Origin: Bacteroidota bacterium
GTDB lineage: Bacteria; Bacteroidota; Bacteroidia; Cytophagales; Cytophagaceae
Length of the DNA stretch: 64,000 bases
Reading direction: 5' to 3'
NCBI GenBank assembly: GCA_023391415.1
Contig: JAEWAY010000008.1
Coordinates: 20,472 to 84,471 of the forward strand
In this document: in pieces, positions 15,936-25,848 of the stretch
How positions within the stretch are numbered: position 1 is the stretch's first letter
Layout of the letters: each line of letters begins with the position of its first letter
Translations under genes and position numbers: made by a program
The notes under the pieces: generated by a model
Database searches by the model: none
What the model was told of the DNA's origin: nothing
What the model saw: the letters and a program-made list of their open reading frames with translations, nothing else

Positions 15936-18317
15936 ATGAAGATTATACGATTCCTAATATTAGCTCTGTTTCTTTTCGCGCTCACATCCTACGGTCAGAC
16001 GACCCACTCCTACTGGTTTATCTCCAAAAACGCGGAAACCCGGGAAGCGATACCTTATATTCACTGCGTCGTCAATGATACGCTCCATCTGTTTTCGGAT
16101 ATGAACGGCCTTACCAGGCTCGACTTTATCCCGGAAAAAATCAATATCAAACACTATTTCTACGGCGAGGTACTGGTGACCAATCCGGATACCTCCAATC
16201 ACTATTTCTATCTCGGCAGAAACGGCAATAGTTTTTATACTTCCAGCAGCGACTCTTTCTCGGACTCGCTGATCAGACTGGTATTGCTCCAGAAGCGCTA
16301 CATAAAAAAAGCCAGTAAATCCTATAGCTATAAAAGCTATAACAAATTTACCGTAGGTACGGAAAAAAGTGGCTATACCAAAAGAATCTATGAACGGATG
16401 CTCGATCTATTGTCTTTTAATATAGCGGATCAGGAAAACAAGCATCTGTTCCTGATGGAATCCATCAGCGAGCTCCAACGACTTGACCGGATCCGCCGCA
16501 AAGAACGAATTCTAGGCATACGGTCTACCGGTATCAAGATTCCCTCTACCTATGTCAACTATATCCATCCCAATCCTTTCAGCCTATATAGCAACTATGT
16601 AAATATCGCCAATACCAAATTTATTTCTCCCCTCTGCTTCGCCTCTTACCTTACCTACGCCTATCATCTGGTCGACTCGGCTACCGTCGATGGTATCCCG
16701 ATATATGTTCTGGCCTTTTATCCTTTGCCAGCCAAGTCGATCGGAGCTACCCAGGGCTTTTTGTATATCGATGGCAAAAACAATATGGTAAAGTACTTTG
16801 TCACTTCACCTCTGCGGGCCGGCAACTCCCGGATTGAGGCCTGTCAGGAATATCAATACCTGGCGGGCAACTGGTTTCCGTCACAGTATAAGACCGATAT
16901 CCATATATACAACCTTGGCGTAGGCAGCGCGAGTCTGCATTTATCCGCGCATAGTTATCTGTTCGAATACCAGCGGGATTATTCACTGTCTCCCTCCGAT
17001 TTTTCGGAAGTCGTGCTTGAATACAACGAAGGTTCCGGAAACTTTCCTGACTCCCTTTGGCGCAAATACCGGCAAACACCTCTGAACACCAAGGATCTGT
17101 ATACATTCCGATATTACGATTCTACCGGAGTGCAGCGCCGGCAGGACGAGGTATTGAAGTTTGGCGAACGGGTTTATTTTGGCCAGATTCCCATAGGCAA
17201 GGTCAATATCGCCCTGAACAAGCTACTATCGCTCAACTATCTGGAAGGCCTGCGCCTTGGACTTGGCCTCCATACGAACGAACGATTTTCGCGGGACTGG
17301 ATATTGGGAGGATATTGGGGTTATGGCCTCAAGGACCAGCGATTCAAATACGGTTTCAACGCCATATACCAGTTCAACGATCCGCTTGACGTGGCTTTCG
17401 CGGCGGGCTATAGCGACGATGTATACGAAGCGGGCGCCCAGTTTTTCCCATTCGACATAGCGCAATACTCTACCGAGCCCCTAAGAAAATACCGCCTTTC
17501 CATCATGGATTACGCCCGCCAGGCCAGTTTTACCTTTTCGTTCAGACCGTTCAAATACCTGAAGAGCAGTTCCGGTCTCACGGTGGCCCGACACGCGCCC
17601 AGTTATACATATCAATTCAACGAACATGAGGACACCCGCTTCCATTTTCTGGAATATTCATTAGGATTCCGATACGCCTTTGGAGAGGAATATATCAAAA
17701 CACCTATCAATACGATAGCTCTCGGCACTCCTTATCCTGTATTCTGGTTCAACTACACTCAAGGACTTCCTTTTCAGCCATTGGGGGAGTTTGACTACTC
17801 CCGATTCGACGTTAAGCTTCAGCAAACTTTCCGATTCTTCCGCTTCGGCACTTCAGGTGTCCAATTGACCGCGGGAGCGGTTATCGGCGATGTGCCATAT
17901 ACCAAGTTATATAATATGAAAGGCGCTTTACGCGATATTTCCGTAGTCATTCACAACAGTTTTGAGACGATGGCTTATAATGAATTCCTGTCCGATCGAT
18001 TTTTCGCGTTGTTCTATTCCCATGATTTCGGACAGTTGTATACACCCTACAAAATATTAAAACCCAATATCGTGATGGTTCACAACATGGGATTCGGGAG
18101 CCTCAGAAACCCCGAAGCGCACAAAAACATTCCTTTTAAAACCATGGAAAAAGGCTATTTCGAATCCGGTCTCTTTTTAAAAAACCTGCTTGTAATCAAC
18201 ATAAGCGGACTCAACACCGGCCTCGGGATCGGCCTGTTCGGGCGCTATGGACCATACGAACATCAGCGTCTTTCCCAAAACCTGACGCTGAAGCTGGCGG
18301 CGAACTTTCTGCTGTGA
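15936..18317 (+). CDS. DUF5686-family outer-membrane protein
   Basis: 793 residues. A signal peptide ends at TSYGQ. The N-terminal region resembles a carboxypeptidase-regulatory-like fold but is divergent (SKNAETREAIPYIHCVVNDT). The middle contains the DUF5686 core: RILGIRSTGIKIPSTYVNYI, NPFSLYSNYVNIANTKFISP, and GFLYIDGKNNMVKY. The last 350 residues alternate polar and aromatic residues in beta-strand fashion and end in an aromatic-hydrophobic strand (LTLKLAANFLL), typical of a barrel inserted by BAM. The family is abundant in Bacteroidota and its function is not established. It is co-transcribed with the patatin-like lipase (5-base gap). Confidence 0.8.
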   Translation: MKIIRFLILALFLFALTSYGQTTHSYWFISKNAETREAIPYIHCVVNDTLHLFSDMNGLTRLDFIPEKINIKHYFYGEVLVTNPDTSNHYFYLGRNGNSFYTSSSDSFSDSLIRLVLLQKRYIKKASKSYSYKSYNKFTVGTEKSGYTKRIYERMLDLLSFNIADQENKHLFLMESISELQRLDRIRRKERILGIRSTGIKIPSTYVNYIHPNPFSLYSNYVNIANTKFISPLCFASYLTYAYHLVDSATVDGIPIYVLAFYPLPAKSIGATQGFLYIDGKNNMVKYFVTSPLRAGNSRIEACQEYQYLAGNWFPSQYKTDIHIYNLGVGSASLHLSAHSYLFEYQRDYSLSPSDFSEVVLEYNEGSGNFPDSLWRKYRQTPLNTKDLYTFRYYDSTGVQRRQDEVLKFGERVYFGQIPIGKVNIALNKLLSLNYLEGLRLGLGLHTNERFSRDWILGGYWGYGLKDQRFKYGFNAIYQFNDPLDVAFAAGYSDDVYEAGAQFFPFDIAQYSTEPLRKYRLSIMDYARQASFTFSFRPFKYLKSSSGLTVARHAPSYTYQFNEHEDTRFHFLEYSLGFRYAFGEEYIKTPINTIALGTPYPVFWFNYTQGLPFQPLGEFDYSRFDVKLQQTFRFFRFGTSGVQLTAGAVIGDVPYTKLYNMKGALRDISVVIHNSFETMAYNEFLSDRFFALFYSHDFGQLYTPYKILKPNIVMVHNMGFGSLRNPEAHKNIPFKTMEKGYFESGLFLKNLLVINISGLNTGLGIGLFGRYGPYEHQRLSQNLTLKLAANFLL

Positions 18318-18353
18318 TTTGCTCCCGAAAGATCCTATCCGGTCCGACGCCTC

Positions 18354-21300
18354 TCAGAAAAACGCGGAAGCCTGCACCCTTCCCGTATGTATGGTAGCGC
18401 TCCCTTCCGATTTTCTTCCTTCATATATAAAAGACAATTGAAGTCCGCTCACCAGCTTTTCCTGCCAGTTGATCGTCCAGGTAAAATTATTGCCCGGCCT
18501 CAAAGCCTCCAGCATCTCATAGCCAAGCGCGCTTCCTACCGGCACATCTTTCAGATCAGCCGCGATACGGATATATCGGGCTTCGCCGGAAATCGTCCGC
18601 TGAGATACTTTACTAAAACGCGTATCCAGACCCGCTTCGTAAAACAGTACCCGCTCACGGTCTATACTCGCGACATTGACTTTGTCCGTATAGCTAAGCT
18701 TTCCTGTAATCCGGATATCGGTAGTTGGCTGATAGGCGAATTCCGGACGTAACGAATACGCTTCAATAAGATAGTTTTTCTGGGTGAGAAAATCCGAAGC
18801 GCTGCTTTTCAGCGACCGTCCCAGCGCCAGTTTCAGGTGATAAAACCGCTTTACATTGAAACGGGTATTATAGGTCAGGTCCTTTCTGCCAACCGTTTCA
18901 AAACCCTGCGTCAGCAAACTCTTGCTTTCACTGACCGCGTACAGTAAATCCATGCCGTATATCGGATTGGTCCGGTTGAAAAACAGGTTTCCCCTGATAC
19001 CGTTCTGGTTGGACAGTATAGTGGCTTCCTCCGAAGATTGTGACGGAAAGAAGCGGCCGGCAATGTCGGGCGTCAACACCTTATTGTTGACCGACCAGGA
19101 AGAAGTACTGGAAAATCGGGAAAATACGTTTTTCGCCATATTTTCATGCCCGCGCCAGTGACGCGGAGCGTAAAGATCAAGGCGGTAGTTGATTGAACCC
19201 GTATAGGCGTTCACATATTCGTCGGTCGGCATGAATACGCGTATATACTCTTTCTGGTTATAGGCGAGGCCGGGTACTTTCTCAATAAACTCATTCAAGT
19301 CTTGCGAACCATCCGCGTTAAAATCTTCCCAAACATGAGTTCCTGTGCCCTGGGGCACCTCCTGATAGAAAAACTCCCTCTTAAGCTCACGCCCCGTCCC
19401 TGTAGTAAGAGTTAGTTCCGACCGAACATGCCTTTGCAAAAAATCGGAATTCCAGTCCATACGCGTTATAAAAGTCTCCTCATCCTTCAACGCGTATGGC
19501 AAATGTTCATAATAGTCAAGGTATCGGTAAGCCACCTGCGCCCGGATAGCGTGGCGTTGCCGGACCAACGTGTTAAAAGTTCCCGTCAGAGTTCGCGACC
19601 TGTTTGTCTTGACAATAGCTCCCTGCAACGTATCGCTGTTTTCCCGTATCGCGTAGTCAACCGCGTAAGCCACTACGCTTGTATCATTGGACTTGACATA
19701 AAACTTCAGTTCGTCATAGTACATAGCGGACGAAAGAAGCAAGCCTTCCGGAGTAGCGACACGGTTTTTGTCCGAGGAGTAAATAACACCGGGAGAAAAA
19801 AGCTTCCCATTCCAAGCGGCGTGCAAGTTTACCCTTGTCCAGTCTGAACGGAACAAAGCCTGATTGTTGTACATCATCCATCCTGTTCCGTTTAAATAGA
19901 GTTTTCCAAAAGTCCTGCTCAGCGATAGAGATTGTTGCAAACCATCCACTTCCCCTCCCTTAATCCTTCTGCTAAGATCATATCGCAACAGATTATCCTT
20001 ATCTTTCACGAATCCAAACGACGCGTTGACAACGCGGTTGAAACGTTCTGTATTCAAATCCGCGCTCCAGTCTCTCTCATAGTTTACATCCCTAAAACGA
20101 TCTATCTGACGAAAGTTTCGCTCCGTAAATTCAAAATCAATGGAGTTCGTCAGTTTCCACGCTCCCAGAAAACCAATCGTTTTCCCCTTATTCACCATCC
20201 CTATTTTTACAGCCTTTCCACCATTGTCTCCATTATCCATGGACGAGTACAGATTCTGATCATTCTCCGAAAAAGCGACTTCTCCATAAAAGCTGGTAGC
20301 CTCGTCCGGATCAAAGGCGCCACCGATCGTCACCATCTGATTCTTTTTGGGAGTAGCGACAAGGCGCACCGGAAGATACGAGCCTTTCCCTGGTCCTTCA
20401 TACATATACACCCGCCCGTTGGAAGTACTGTTTTTCAGGATATAATCCCCATTGCCCAGTCCGACATCGGTAAAAACCACCTCATAAAAAGCGGCGCCGG
20501 GATCGGAAGAAGCGATATAAATCCACGTGCCGAGCGAATCTATCCGCTTGTACATGACTCTGCCTTCCTGAAAGCCTACCGAATCCGCGCCCGAGATCAC
20601 CGCCTGACTCAAATCGTCTCCAATCATCGCGAGCTGAGACCGCTCTTCCCCCGACAGGTTATACTGCAAGGGATTATTCGGATTATCCTTTTGCAAATAA
20701 TAATTGATATAACCGCTCAGTTTTTTCCAACTCTGATAATGACCGGCCATAATATTCGAACGCCCGTAGTTCTTATCGGAATATTCAAAATCGACCCGGA
20801 TAATGGAATATCGCGTAATGACGACATTGGCGGTAAACGTTATTTCCGCCTGGTTGTAGTCGATCACATAGTCATAGTCAAAGCCTCTTGTAAGCAGTTT
20901 CCCGTCCAGGTATATTTTTTCCGAATTGGCCAGTACGATAATAAAACGTTCATTATTGGGACCGGTAAGCCGGTAAGGCCCCTGTATCCCTTCCATCGCT
21001 TTCAACTGTATCGACGCGAACTTGCCTTTGGATACCGCGGCGCCCACCATGGTAAAGGAACTGGTAACACTATCCTTGATATAATTTCCCTCAAAAAGCC
21101 CGCCCTGTACATTTCGATAGTATTTCAAAAAATACCCTTGATGGTTTTTCATTACCAGGTCTCCCGCCGTCAAACGACTTCTGGGTGTATGCAATTGTAT
21201 AAAGACCTTGTCAAACTCCTGTAATTGCTGTGTATTGCCTTCCGGTTGAAAAGGAATGTTCTGATCGGAAATAGACGCCGTAATTCCCACCTGGTCGGTA

Positions 21301-21797
21301 ATTTTTCCATCCATCTGCAGATTGAGCGCCGAGTTGACAAACACATTCTGATTATTCCCAAAGGATATTCCACGGGTCACACTTCCGGATTTATTGATTC
21401 CGGGCGTATTAAGCAACTGGTCTTTTTCTCCGATCGGATATCCATAGCTCCCATAACGCGTTTCCTCGCGATAGTATTGATTGGTGTCATATAGGATGGG
21501 GTCCCTGTTGAAAAATCTTTTGGACAGGTCGTAAGGCAATACATGATAGCAAACCAGCACGGAGTCGTCGCTGGTTTTGTTAAACATCGCCTTGCCGATA
21601 TTGATATCGTAGACAATCTTCAGAGATGAATCCGGAAGTTCCCTCAATTCAATACTTTCCGGAAGCAGCGACAAACTATCTATCTGAAAAGGCTCTTCCG
21701 ATACCCGCGTCCACTGACATTGCTTCGTATCCCGCTGCGCGTAAACCAACAGAGAAAAAAGTACCAAAAACGCCGTTGCGAATAGTCTAAGGAGCAT
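18354..21797 (-). CDS. Large outer-membrane beta-barrel protein, unknown function
   Basis: 1147 residues with a signal peptide ending LLVYAQ. The whole chain is beta-rich with aromatic girdles and short turns: SALNLQMDGKITDQVGITAS, KVFIQLHTPRSRLTAGDLVM, GGLFEGNYIKDSVTSSF. The last strand (SATIHTGRVQASAFF) ends in phenylalanine, as expected for a BAM substrate. An acidic stretch EDFNADGSQDLNEFIEKVPG near residue 825 looks like a calcium-type loop, as found in other Bacteroidota barrels. I cannot assign a family with confidence; resemblance to the T9SS channel SprA is limited to general style, and SprA is about twice as long. Its ATG directly follows the stop codon of the NtrY-like kinase, so the two are translationally coupled. 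Confidence 0.8.
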   Translation of the reverse strand: MLLRLFATAFLVLFSLLVYAQRDTKQCQWTRVSEEPFQIDSLSLLPESIELRELPDSSLKIVYDINIGKAMFNKTSDDSVLVCYHVLPYDLSKRFFNRDPILYDTNQYYREETRYGSYGYPIGEKDQLLNTPGINKSGSVTRGISFGNNQNVFVNSALNLQMDGKITDQVGITASISDQNIPFQPEGNTQQLQEFDKVFIQLHTPRSRLTAGDLVMKNHQGYFLKYYRNVQGGLFEGNYIKDSVTSSFTMVGAAVSKGKFASIQLKAMEGIQGPYRLTGPNNERFIIVLANSEKIYLDGKLLTRGFDYDYVIDYNQAEITFTANVVITRYSIIRVDFEYSDKNYGRSNIMAGHYQSWKKLSGYINYYLQKDNPNNPLQYNLSGEERSQLAMIGDDLSQAVISGADSVGFQEGRVMYKRIDSLGTWIYIASSDPGAAFYEVVFTDVGLGNGDYILKNSTSNGRVYMYEGPGKGSYLPVRLVATPKKNQMVTIGGAFDPDEATSFYGEVAFSENDQNLYSSMDNGDNGGKAVKIGMVNKGKTIGFLGAWKLTNSIDFEFTERNFRQIDRFRDVNYERDWSADLNTERFNRVVNASFGFVKDKDNLLRYDLSRRIKGGEVDGLQQSLSLSRTFGKLYLNGTGWMMYNNQALFRSDWTRVNLHAAWNGKLFSPGVIYSSDKNRVATPEGLLLSSAMYYDELKFYVKSNDTSVVAYAVDYAIRENSDTLQGAIVKTNRSRTLTGTFNTLVRQRHAIRAQVAYRYLDYYEHLPYALKDEETFITRMDWNSDFLQRHVRSELTLTTGTGRELKREFFYQEVPQGTGTHVWEDFNADGSQDLNEFIEKVPGLAYNQKEYIRVFMPTDEYVNAYTGSINYRLDLYAPRHWRGHENMAKNVFSRFSSTSSWSVNNKVLTPDIAGRFFPSQSSEEATILSNQNGIRGNLFFNRTNPIYGMDLLYAVSESKSLLTQGFETVGRKDLTYNTRFNVKRFYHLKLALGRSLKSSASDFLTQKNYLIEAYSLRPEFAYQPTTDIRITGKLSYTDKVNVASIDRERVLFYEAGLDTRFSKVSQRTISGEARYIRIAADLKDVPVGSALGYEMLEALRPGNNFTWTINWQEKLVSGLQLSFIYEGRKSEGSATIHTGRVQASAFF

Positions 21798-24700
21798 TTA
21801 CTCAATTAAGGGAAGCTCAATAAAGAACGTGGTGCCATGCTCCTGAATTGTTTCAAACCAGATATTCCCTCCCGCGTGTTCGACTCCCCTCCGGGCTATA
21901 GCCAGTCCCAACCCGGAACCACTGTATTTGGTACTAAAATTGGGAATAAAAACCTTATCCCTGATCTCTTCGGGAATTCCTTGTCCATTGTCTTTTAATG
22001 AAAAGCGCGCCATGCTTTCCTCTATCCCCAGTCGCATGGTCAGTTCAGGCGTACGATCGGCGGGCACCGACTGCACCGCGTTGAGGACGAGATTGGACAA
22101 AATATTGCCTATCAGCTTCCTATCCCCAATCACCATTACGTCATGTTCGGGAATAGCTACGTCAATAATAATCGAAGCGTCAGATCTATGCAGATTGGCG
22201 ATCCGCGTCACCACTTCGCCAAATTCAAAACGCTCATTTCTAGGAATCGGCATCTTGGCGAATACTGAAAAGGAAGTAGCGATCTCATTGAGCGTATCCA
22301 CTTGCTCCAGCAACATTTGAAGCGAACGCTCCGACATCTCCATAATATTGTCCTTCTTATCCTTGATCGCTCTTTGCAAATGCTGGATAGATAGCTTCAT
22401 AGGTGTCAGGGGGTTCTTGATCTCATGGGCCACCTGCTGCGCCATCTCCCGCCAGGCGGACTCCTTCTCGCTTCTGGACAAGGCCTCCTTACTTTCATCG
22501 AGCTTCAGAAGCATTTTGTTATATTCCCCGATCAGCAAGCCTATTTCATCCTTCGATTTCCACTCGAGCGGCTCGTTTTTCTCCGCGAGCGTCGTACGCT
22601 TCAGTTTATCCGTAATAAGGTCCAACGGCACCGTAAGCCAGCGGCTCACCAGATACGAAACAAACAGAAAGATCAGGAATATACTGATGAATATGTTCAG
22701 AATTGTGGTCAATACTTCGATCAGTTGCTGGCTGACCTCCTGGCGCGATTCAAAAAAAGGAATACTCAGAACACCGATAAGATTGTCCGATTCATAAGAC
22801 TTGATCGCGATATATACGGAGTTATAGCGGAAAGTCCCTACCCGCTCCCCCAACATGAATATATTGTTCTTTTTATCCTTAATCGTCGAAAAGGCCACCG
22901 GATTGATAAGTCCGGACAAAAGGCCCGCCTCGTAGATCAATGGCTGGTTAGAAAACAGCAACTGCCCCCTGTTGTTGTACAGATTGATATCAATGTCGAT
23001 AAAACGGCTCTTTTCAAGCAAGATATCCTCCAGGCGCCTCGCCGATGGATTTTTCCACTCGCTTTCCAGATACATATTGATCGAGTTGCTCACCGCTTCC
23101 GCTTTTTTTATAAAAGTCTTATTCAGGTTATCCTTATAGCTCGATGAAATAATACTCAAAGTCGTGATGCTCACAACCGAAAGTGGCAGAAAAAACGCCA
23201 GATTGAGATAAATCTGAATTTTGGTGGAGAAATTAGCGTCGATTTTCCGGAATCGGATATTGAACGACCAGGCGATGACAAACAAAAGAATAAAAAAAAG
23301 AAGGACCGTGTAGAGAAACGAAAAATTGGAAAAGAACCGATACAGGGGTTTATCTTCCGACGATACGATGATGATACGGTCATCGGCGCTTTTTATTCCC
23401 AGATGATGATAACCGTTGACATGGATTCCGTTTTCATAAAGCCTCTCCTGCTCGAAGTAGCGCGACTTAAAATCCATTTCGTAATTGTACTGGCCATAGC
23501 TATACAGGATGTCCTCATCTCCGAAAATGGCGTAGCTGTAATTCTTGTTTTCCCAGAGCTGGGACACGCGCCGATCTACCAGCAACTCGGGATATACACT
23601 ATGCGGAACAATCCTTTTTTGTTTCAGATCGATAAGGATATACCCGATAGTCACGCCATTCTTCTGTAAGTTATTAAAAGAAAGGTAACGTTTGAATCCT
23701 TTTTTGCCCGGATCGTACATAAGAAAAATACCCGAATATTCCGTCCCGAACTGCTCCCTGCCATACCGCTCCACAATATCCGGCCAATAAACGAATTCAT
23801 GATCATACGCGTAAGGTCTTCCCAGCGCGTCGAATACATGAATTTTCACATCGTACTTGTCAAAATAGTCTCCCAGATAAACACGCTTGATTTTTTGCTC
23901 GATAGGTTCCTTATTACTAAAAGGGTTTAATATCCGGCTGTGAATAAACGGATCATTGACGACCAGCTTATTGATCTCATTCAGCAAGTACTCGGCCAGC
24001 ACGTCGTTTTTAACCAGAAGCTGAGACGCGAATTTTTGCTTATTCTGGCTATCTTTTCGCTGATAGTCAAAAAAAGTCGCGTAAGAAGCGATCAGGGCGC
24101 AAGCCATACCCGCGAACAAAAGATAAAAATAAGAGCCGTACCGGGGTTGAAAAGATATCTTGGGGAACCTGAAGTAAAGCACGGAAATAAAAAAGACTAC
24201 GCCAGTCAGGAGCACCCCATAAAAACTATTGTGATTGACATAAATCAAGGCGGCCGGAATAAGCGCCGCCAGAATGAATATAAACCAGGAAGGCCTTTTC
24301 TTATCCTTATTGATAAACAAAAATAGTTTGGCGAAAATGTAACTGAATATCACAAAGAGTGAAAAAAGTATTCCGAAAATAAGCAGACTTACGACTCTGA
24401 AGACCGGAAAATCAATACTCATGGTGATATCCATCTCCCACTGCCCATGGGTAAAGAGCATCAGCAAGAGATAAAAGACGTAATAAAAACCCGTGAGACC
24501 TAAAATCAACAACGCGCAACTGACCACCCAGCTACGCCGGAGTCCTCTGTAAGCTATTATCTGACGGACAAAATCGGTCAGATAGTAGTATCGGGAAAAC
24601 GCGATGCTCCAGATCAGAAGAAATACCAGGTTCAAGAGCAAGTCGCCCAAGGAGGGATTAAATATGGAACTGGCGAAAAACTTGGAGTTAAAAAGCGCTA

Positions 24701-25535
24701 TATCCTGAATATTAAAAGGAAAATCGGTCCATAGCATCAGTCCGCGTATCATGGCCAGGGTGAAAAACAGGAACAACAGCCCTTTGCCCGCTCCATAGCG
24801 CCATACATATCGATTAGTGAGCCTAACAATGTAAATGACCAGAAGTATAATTCCCAGAGAGGCGCAAAGGAGAATCAGTGACAAAAAGGGACTATCGCTC
24901 CAACGCGTCTCCGGTGGAAAAACAACACTGAACAGATAATCGCCTTCCGAGGTATATATGCTTCCCCCCATTGAAGGAAAATTACTGACGCCAACCTGAG
25001 CGTCGGAAAATATCGCGGGATTAAGGTGAGACTGAAGATATTCATTTTCAATGCCATACTGTCTGCTCAAAGGTATAAAAAAGACTACCTCAAAGAGATC
25101 TCCCCGTTTGAGTATCATATCCTTGTGAACTACATAGGTACCGGAGCGCAGAGATACAAAACGAACCTGCTTTGTACCGGACAATACTTCAGGTCTGGGG
25201 ATAAAGTCATTGTCGGACCAGAAGTAAAGACGGTTGTTTCTGTATATAAAATAAGGGAAAGGGGATGTTTTCAAGAGGCGCGCGAAGGTAGGCCTGTCGC
25301 ATTTCTCAATCTCCGACTTTATAGCGTCAGAATGTTTCCGCGCCTTGTCAAGCTCCTGACCAAGCCGGTAACTTACAGAAGCTATATAAGCCTCATCATG
25401 CTCACTTCCCCTTTGCATGACAAACGCGTACCAGCTAATAAGGGAAGTCGCCAATAGGCTTATCGCGAGGAATAATAAAAGATGTTTCTTAAGCGCGAAC
25501 TTCAAAATGTATCGTAAATATAGGTCTACCGGCAA
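21798..25535 (-). CDS. Giant NtrY-like membrane sensor histidine kinase
   Basis: About 1245 residues. Roughly 12 transmembrane segments: one at the N-terminus, a periplasmic region, a block of about eight between residues 210 and 480, then a second periplasmic region, and helices before a HAMP linker (TVPLDLITDKLKRTTLAEKN). The H box is MAQQVAHEIKNPLTPMKLSI near residue 1035, the form found in NtrY-family kinases. N box LSNLVLNAVQSV, G1 DNGQGIPEE and G2 SGLGLAIARRGVEHAGG complete the catalytic core. No response regulator is adjacent. No ATG lies near the 5' end: the first usable starts are TTG at 25535 and TTG at 25505. The gene begins 45 bases after the last gene of the respiratory cluster on the same strand with no terminator seen, and the outer-membrane barrel gene follows with no gap. 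Confidence 0.88.
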   Translation of the reverse strand: MPVDLYLRYILKFALKKHLLLFLAISLLATSLISWYAFVMQRGSEHDEAYIASVSYRLGQELDKARKHSDAIKSEIEKCDRPTFARLLKTSPFPYFIYRNNRLYFWSDNDFIPRPEVLSGTKQVRFVSLRSGTYVVHKDMILKRGDLFEVVFFIPLSRQYGIENEYLQSHLNPAIFSDAQVGVSNFPSMGGSIYTSEGDYLFSVVFPPETRWSDSPFLSLILLCASLGIILLVIYIVRLTNRYVWRYGAGKGLLFLFFTLAMIRGLMLWTDFPFNIQDIALFNSKFFASSIFNPSLGDLLLNLVFLLIWSIAFSRYYYLTDFVRQIIAYRGLRRSWVVSCALLILGLTGFYYVFYLLLMLFTHGQWEMDITMSIDFPVFRVVSLLIFGILFSLFVIFSYIFAKLFLFINKDKKRPSWFIFILAALIPAALIYVNHNSFYGVLLTGVVFFISVLYFRFPKISFQPRYGSYFYLLFAGMACALIASYATFFDYQRKDSQNKQKFASQLLVKNDVLAEYLLNEINKLVVNDPFIHSRILNPFSNKEPIEQKIKRVYLGDYFDKYDVKIHVFDALGRPYAYDHEFVYWPDIVERYGREQFGTEYSGIFLMYDPGKKGFKRYLSFNNLQKNGVTIGYILIDLKQKRIVPHSVYPELLVDRRVSQLWENKNYSYAIFGDEDILYSYGQYNYEMDFKSRYFEQERLYENGIHVNGYHHLGIKSADDRIIIVSSEDKPLYRFFSNFSFLYTVLLFFILLFVIAWSFNIRFRKIDANFSTKIQIYLNLAFFLPLSVVSITTLSIISSSYKDNLNKTFIKKAEAVSNSINMYLESEWKNPSARRLEDILLEKSRFIDIDINLYNNRGQLLFSNQPLIYEAGLLSGLINPVAFSTIKDKKNNIFMLGERVGTFRYNSVYIAIKSYESDNLIGVLSIPFFESRQEVSQQLIEVLTTILNIFISIFLIFLFVSYLVSRWLTVPLDLITDKLKRTTLAEKNEPLEWKSKDEIGLLIGEYNKMLLKLDESKEALSRSEKESAWREMAQQVAHEIKNPLTPMKLSIQHLQRAIKDKKDNIMEMSERSLQMLLEQVDTLNEIATSFSVFAKMPIPRNERFEFGEVVTRIANLHRSDASIIIDVAIPEHDVMVIGDRKLIGNILSNLVLNAVQSVPADRTPELTMRLGIEESMARFSLKDNGQGIPEEIRDKVFIPNFSTKYSGSGLGLAIARRGVEHAGGNIWFETIQEHGTTFFIELPLIE

Positions 25536-25580
25536 GCCGTTAAACCATTAAGCCAATAACCTATACATCGACAACAAGAT

Positions 25581-25838
25581 TTAAGCCAAATTCCGGGACC
25601 CGCCTTTATTGACCGTTTTGGTGGAACGATACCACAAAACTCCGATCACTGTTAAAAGGATGTAGGGAATAGCCATCAGATACAAGATCCCCGTATTCAA
25701 CCCCGCCCCGATTCCGCCTCCTGTCTCATTGAGATTGCTTTCTACGGTAGCCCGGCACATGGCGCATTGCGCCAAAACGTCTCCGTCCACCAGACATAAA
25801 AGGATCAGCGTCCCCAGTATTAAGATTCTTTTACTCAT
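25581..25838 (-). CDS. Small membrane protein of the respiratory cluster
   Basis: 85 residues from the ATG at 25838 (an in-frame TTG lies two codons upstream). The N-terminal hydrophobic stretch resembles a signal peptide and is followed by QCAMCRATVESNLNE, containing a CxxC pair, then a second hydrophobic segment (LYLMAIPYILLTVIGVLWY). The likely topology is a short exported loop bearing CxxC anchored by a C-terminal helix. It lies 10 bases after the DUF420 gene and ends the oxidase operon. Small proteins of this look end such operons in Cytophagales. A metal- or redox-related assembly role is only a guess. Confidence 0.7.
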   Translation of the reverse strand: MSKRILILGTLILLCLVDGDVLAQCAMCRATVESNLNETGGGIGAGLNTGILYLMAIPYILLTVIGVLWYRSTKTVNKGGSRNLA

Positions 25839-25848
25839 AACCAATAAG

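Noticed and set aside
19932..21224. 430-codon open frame on the plus strand, opposite the large barrel gene
   Set aside because: Its translation has no family resemblance or signal peptide and is rich in Ile/Arg/His as expected from antisense of a beta-rich gene; the minus-strand gene has a signal peptide and operon coupling.
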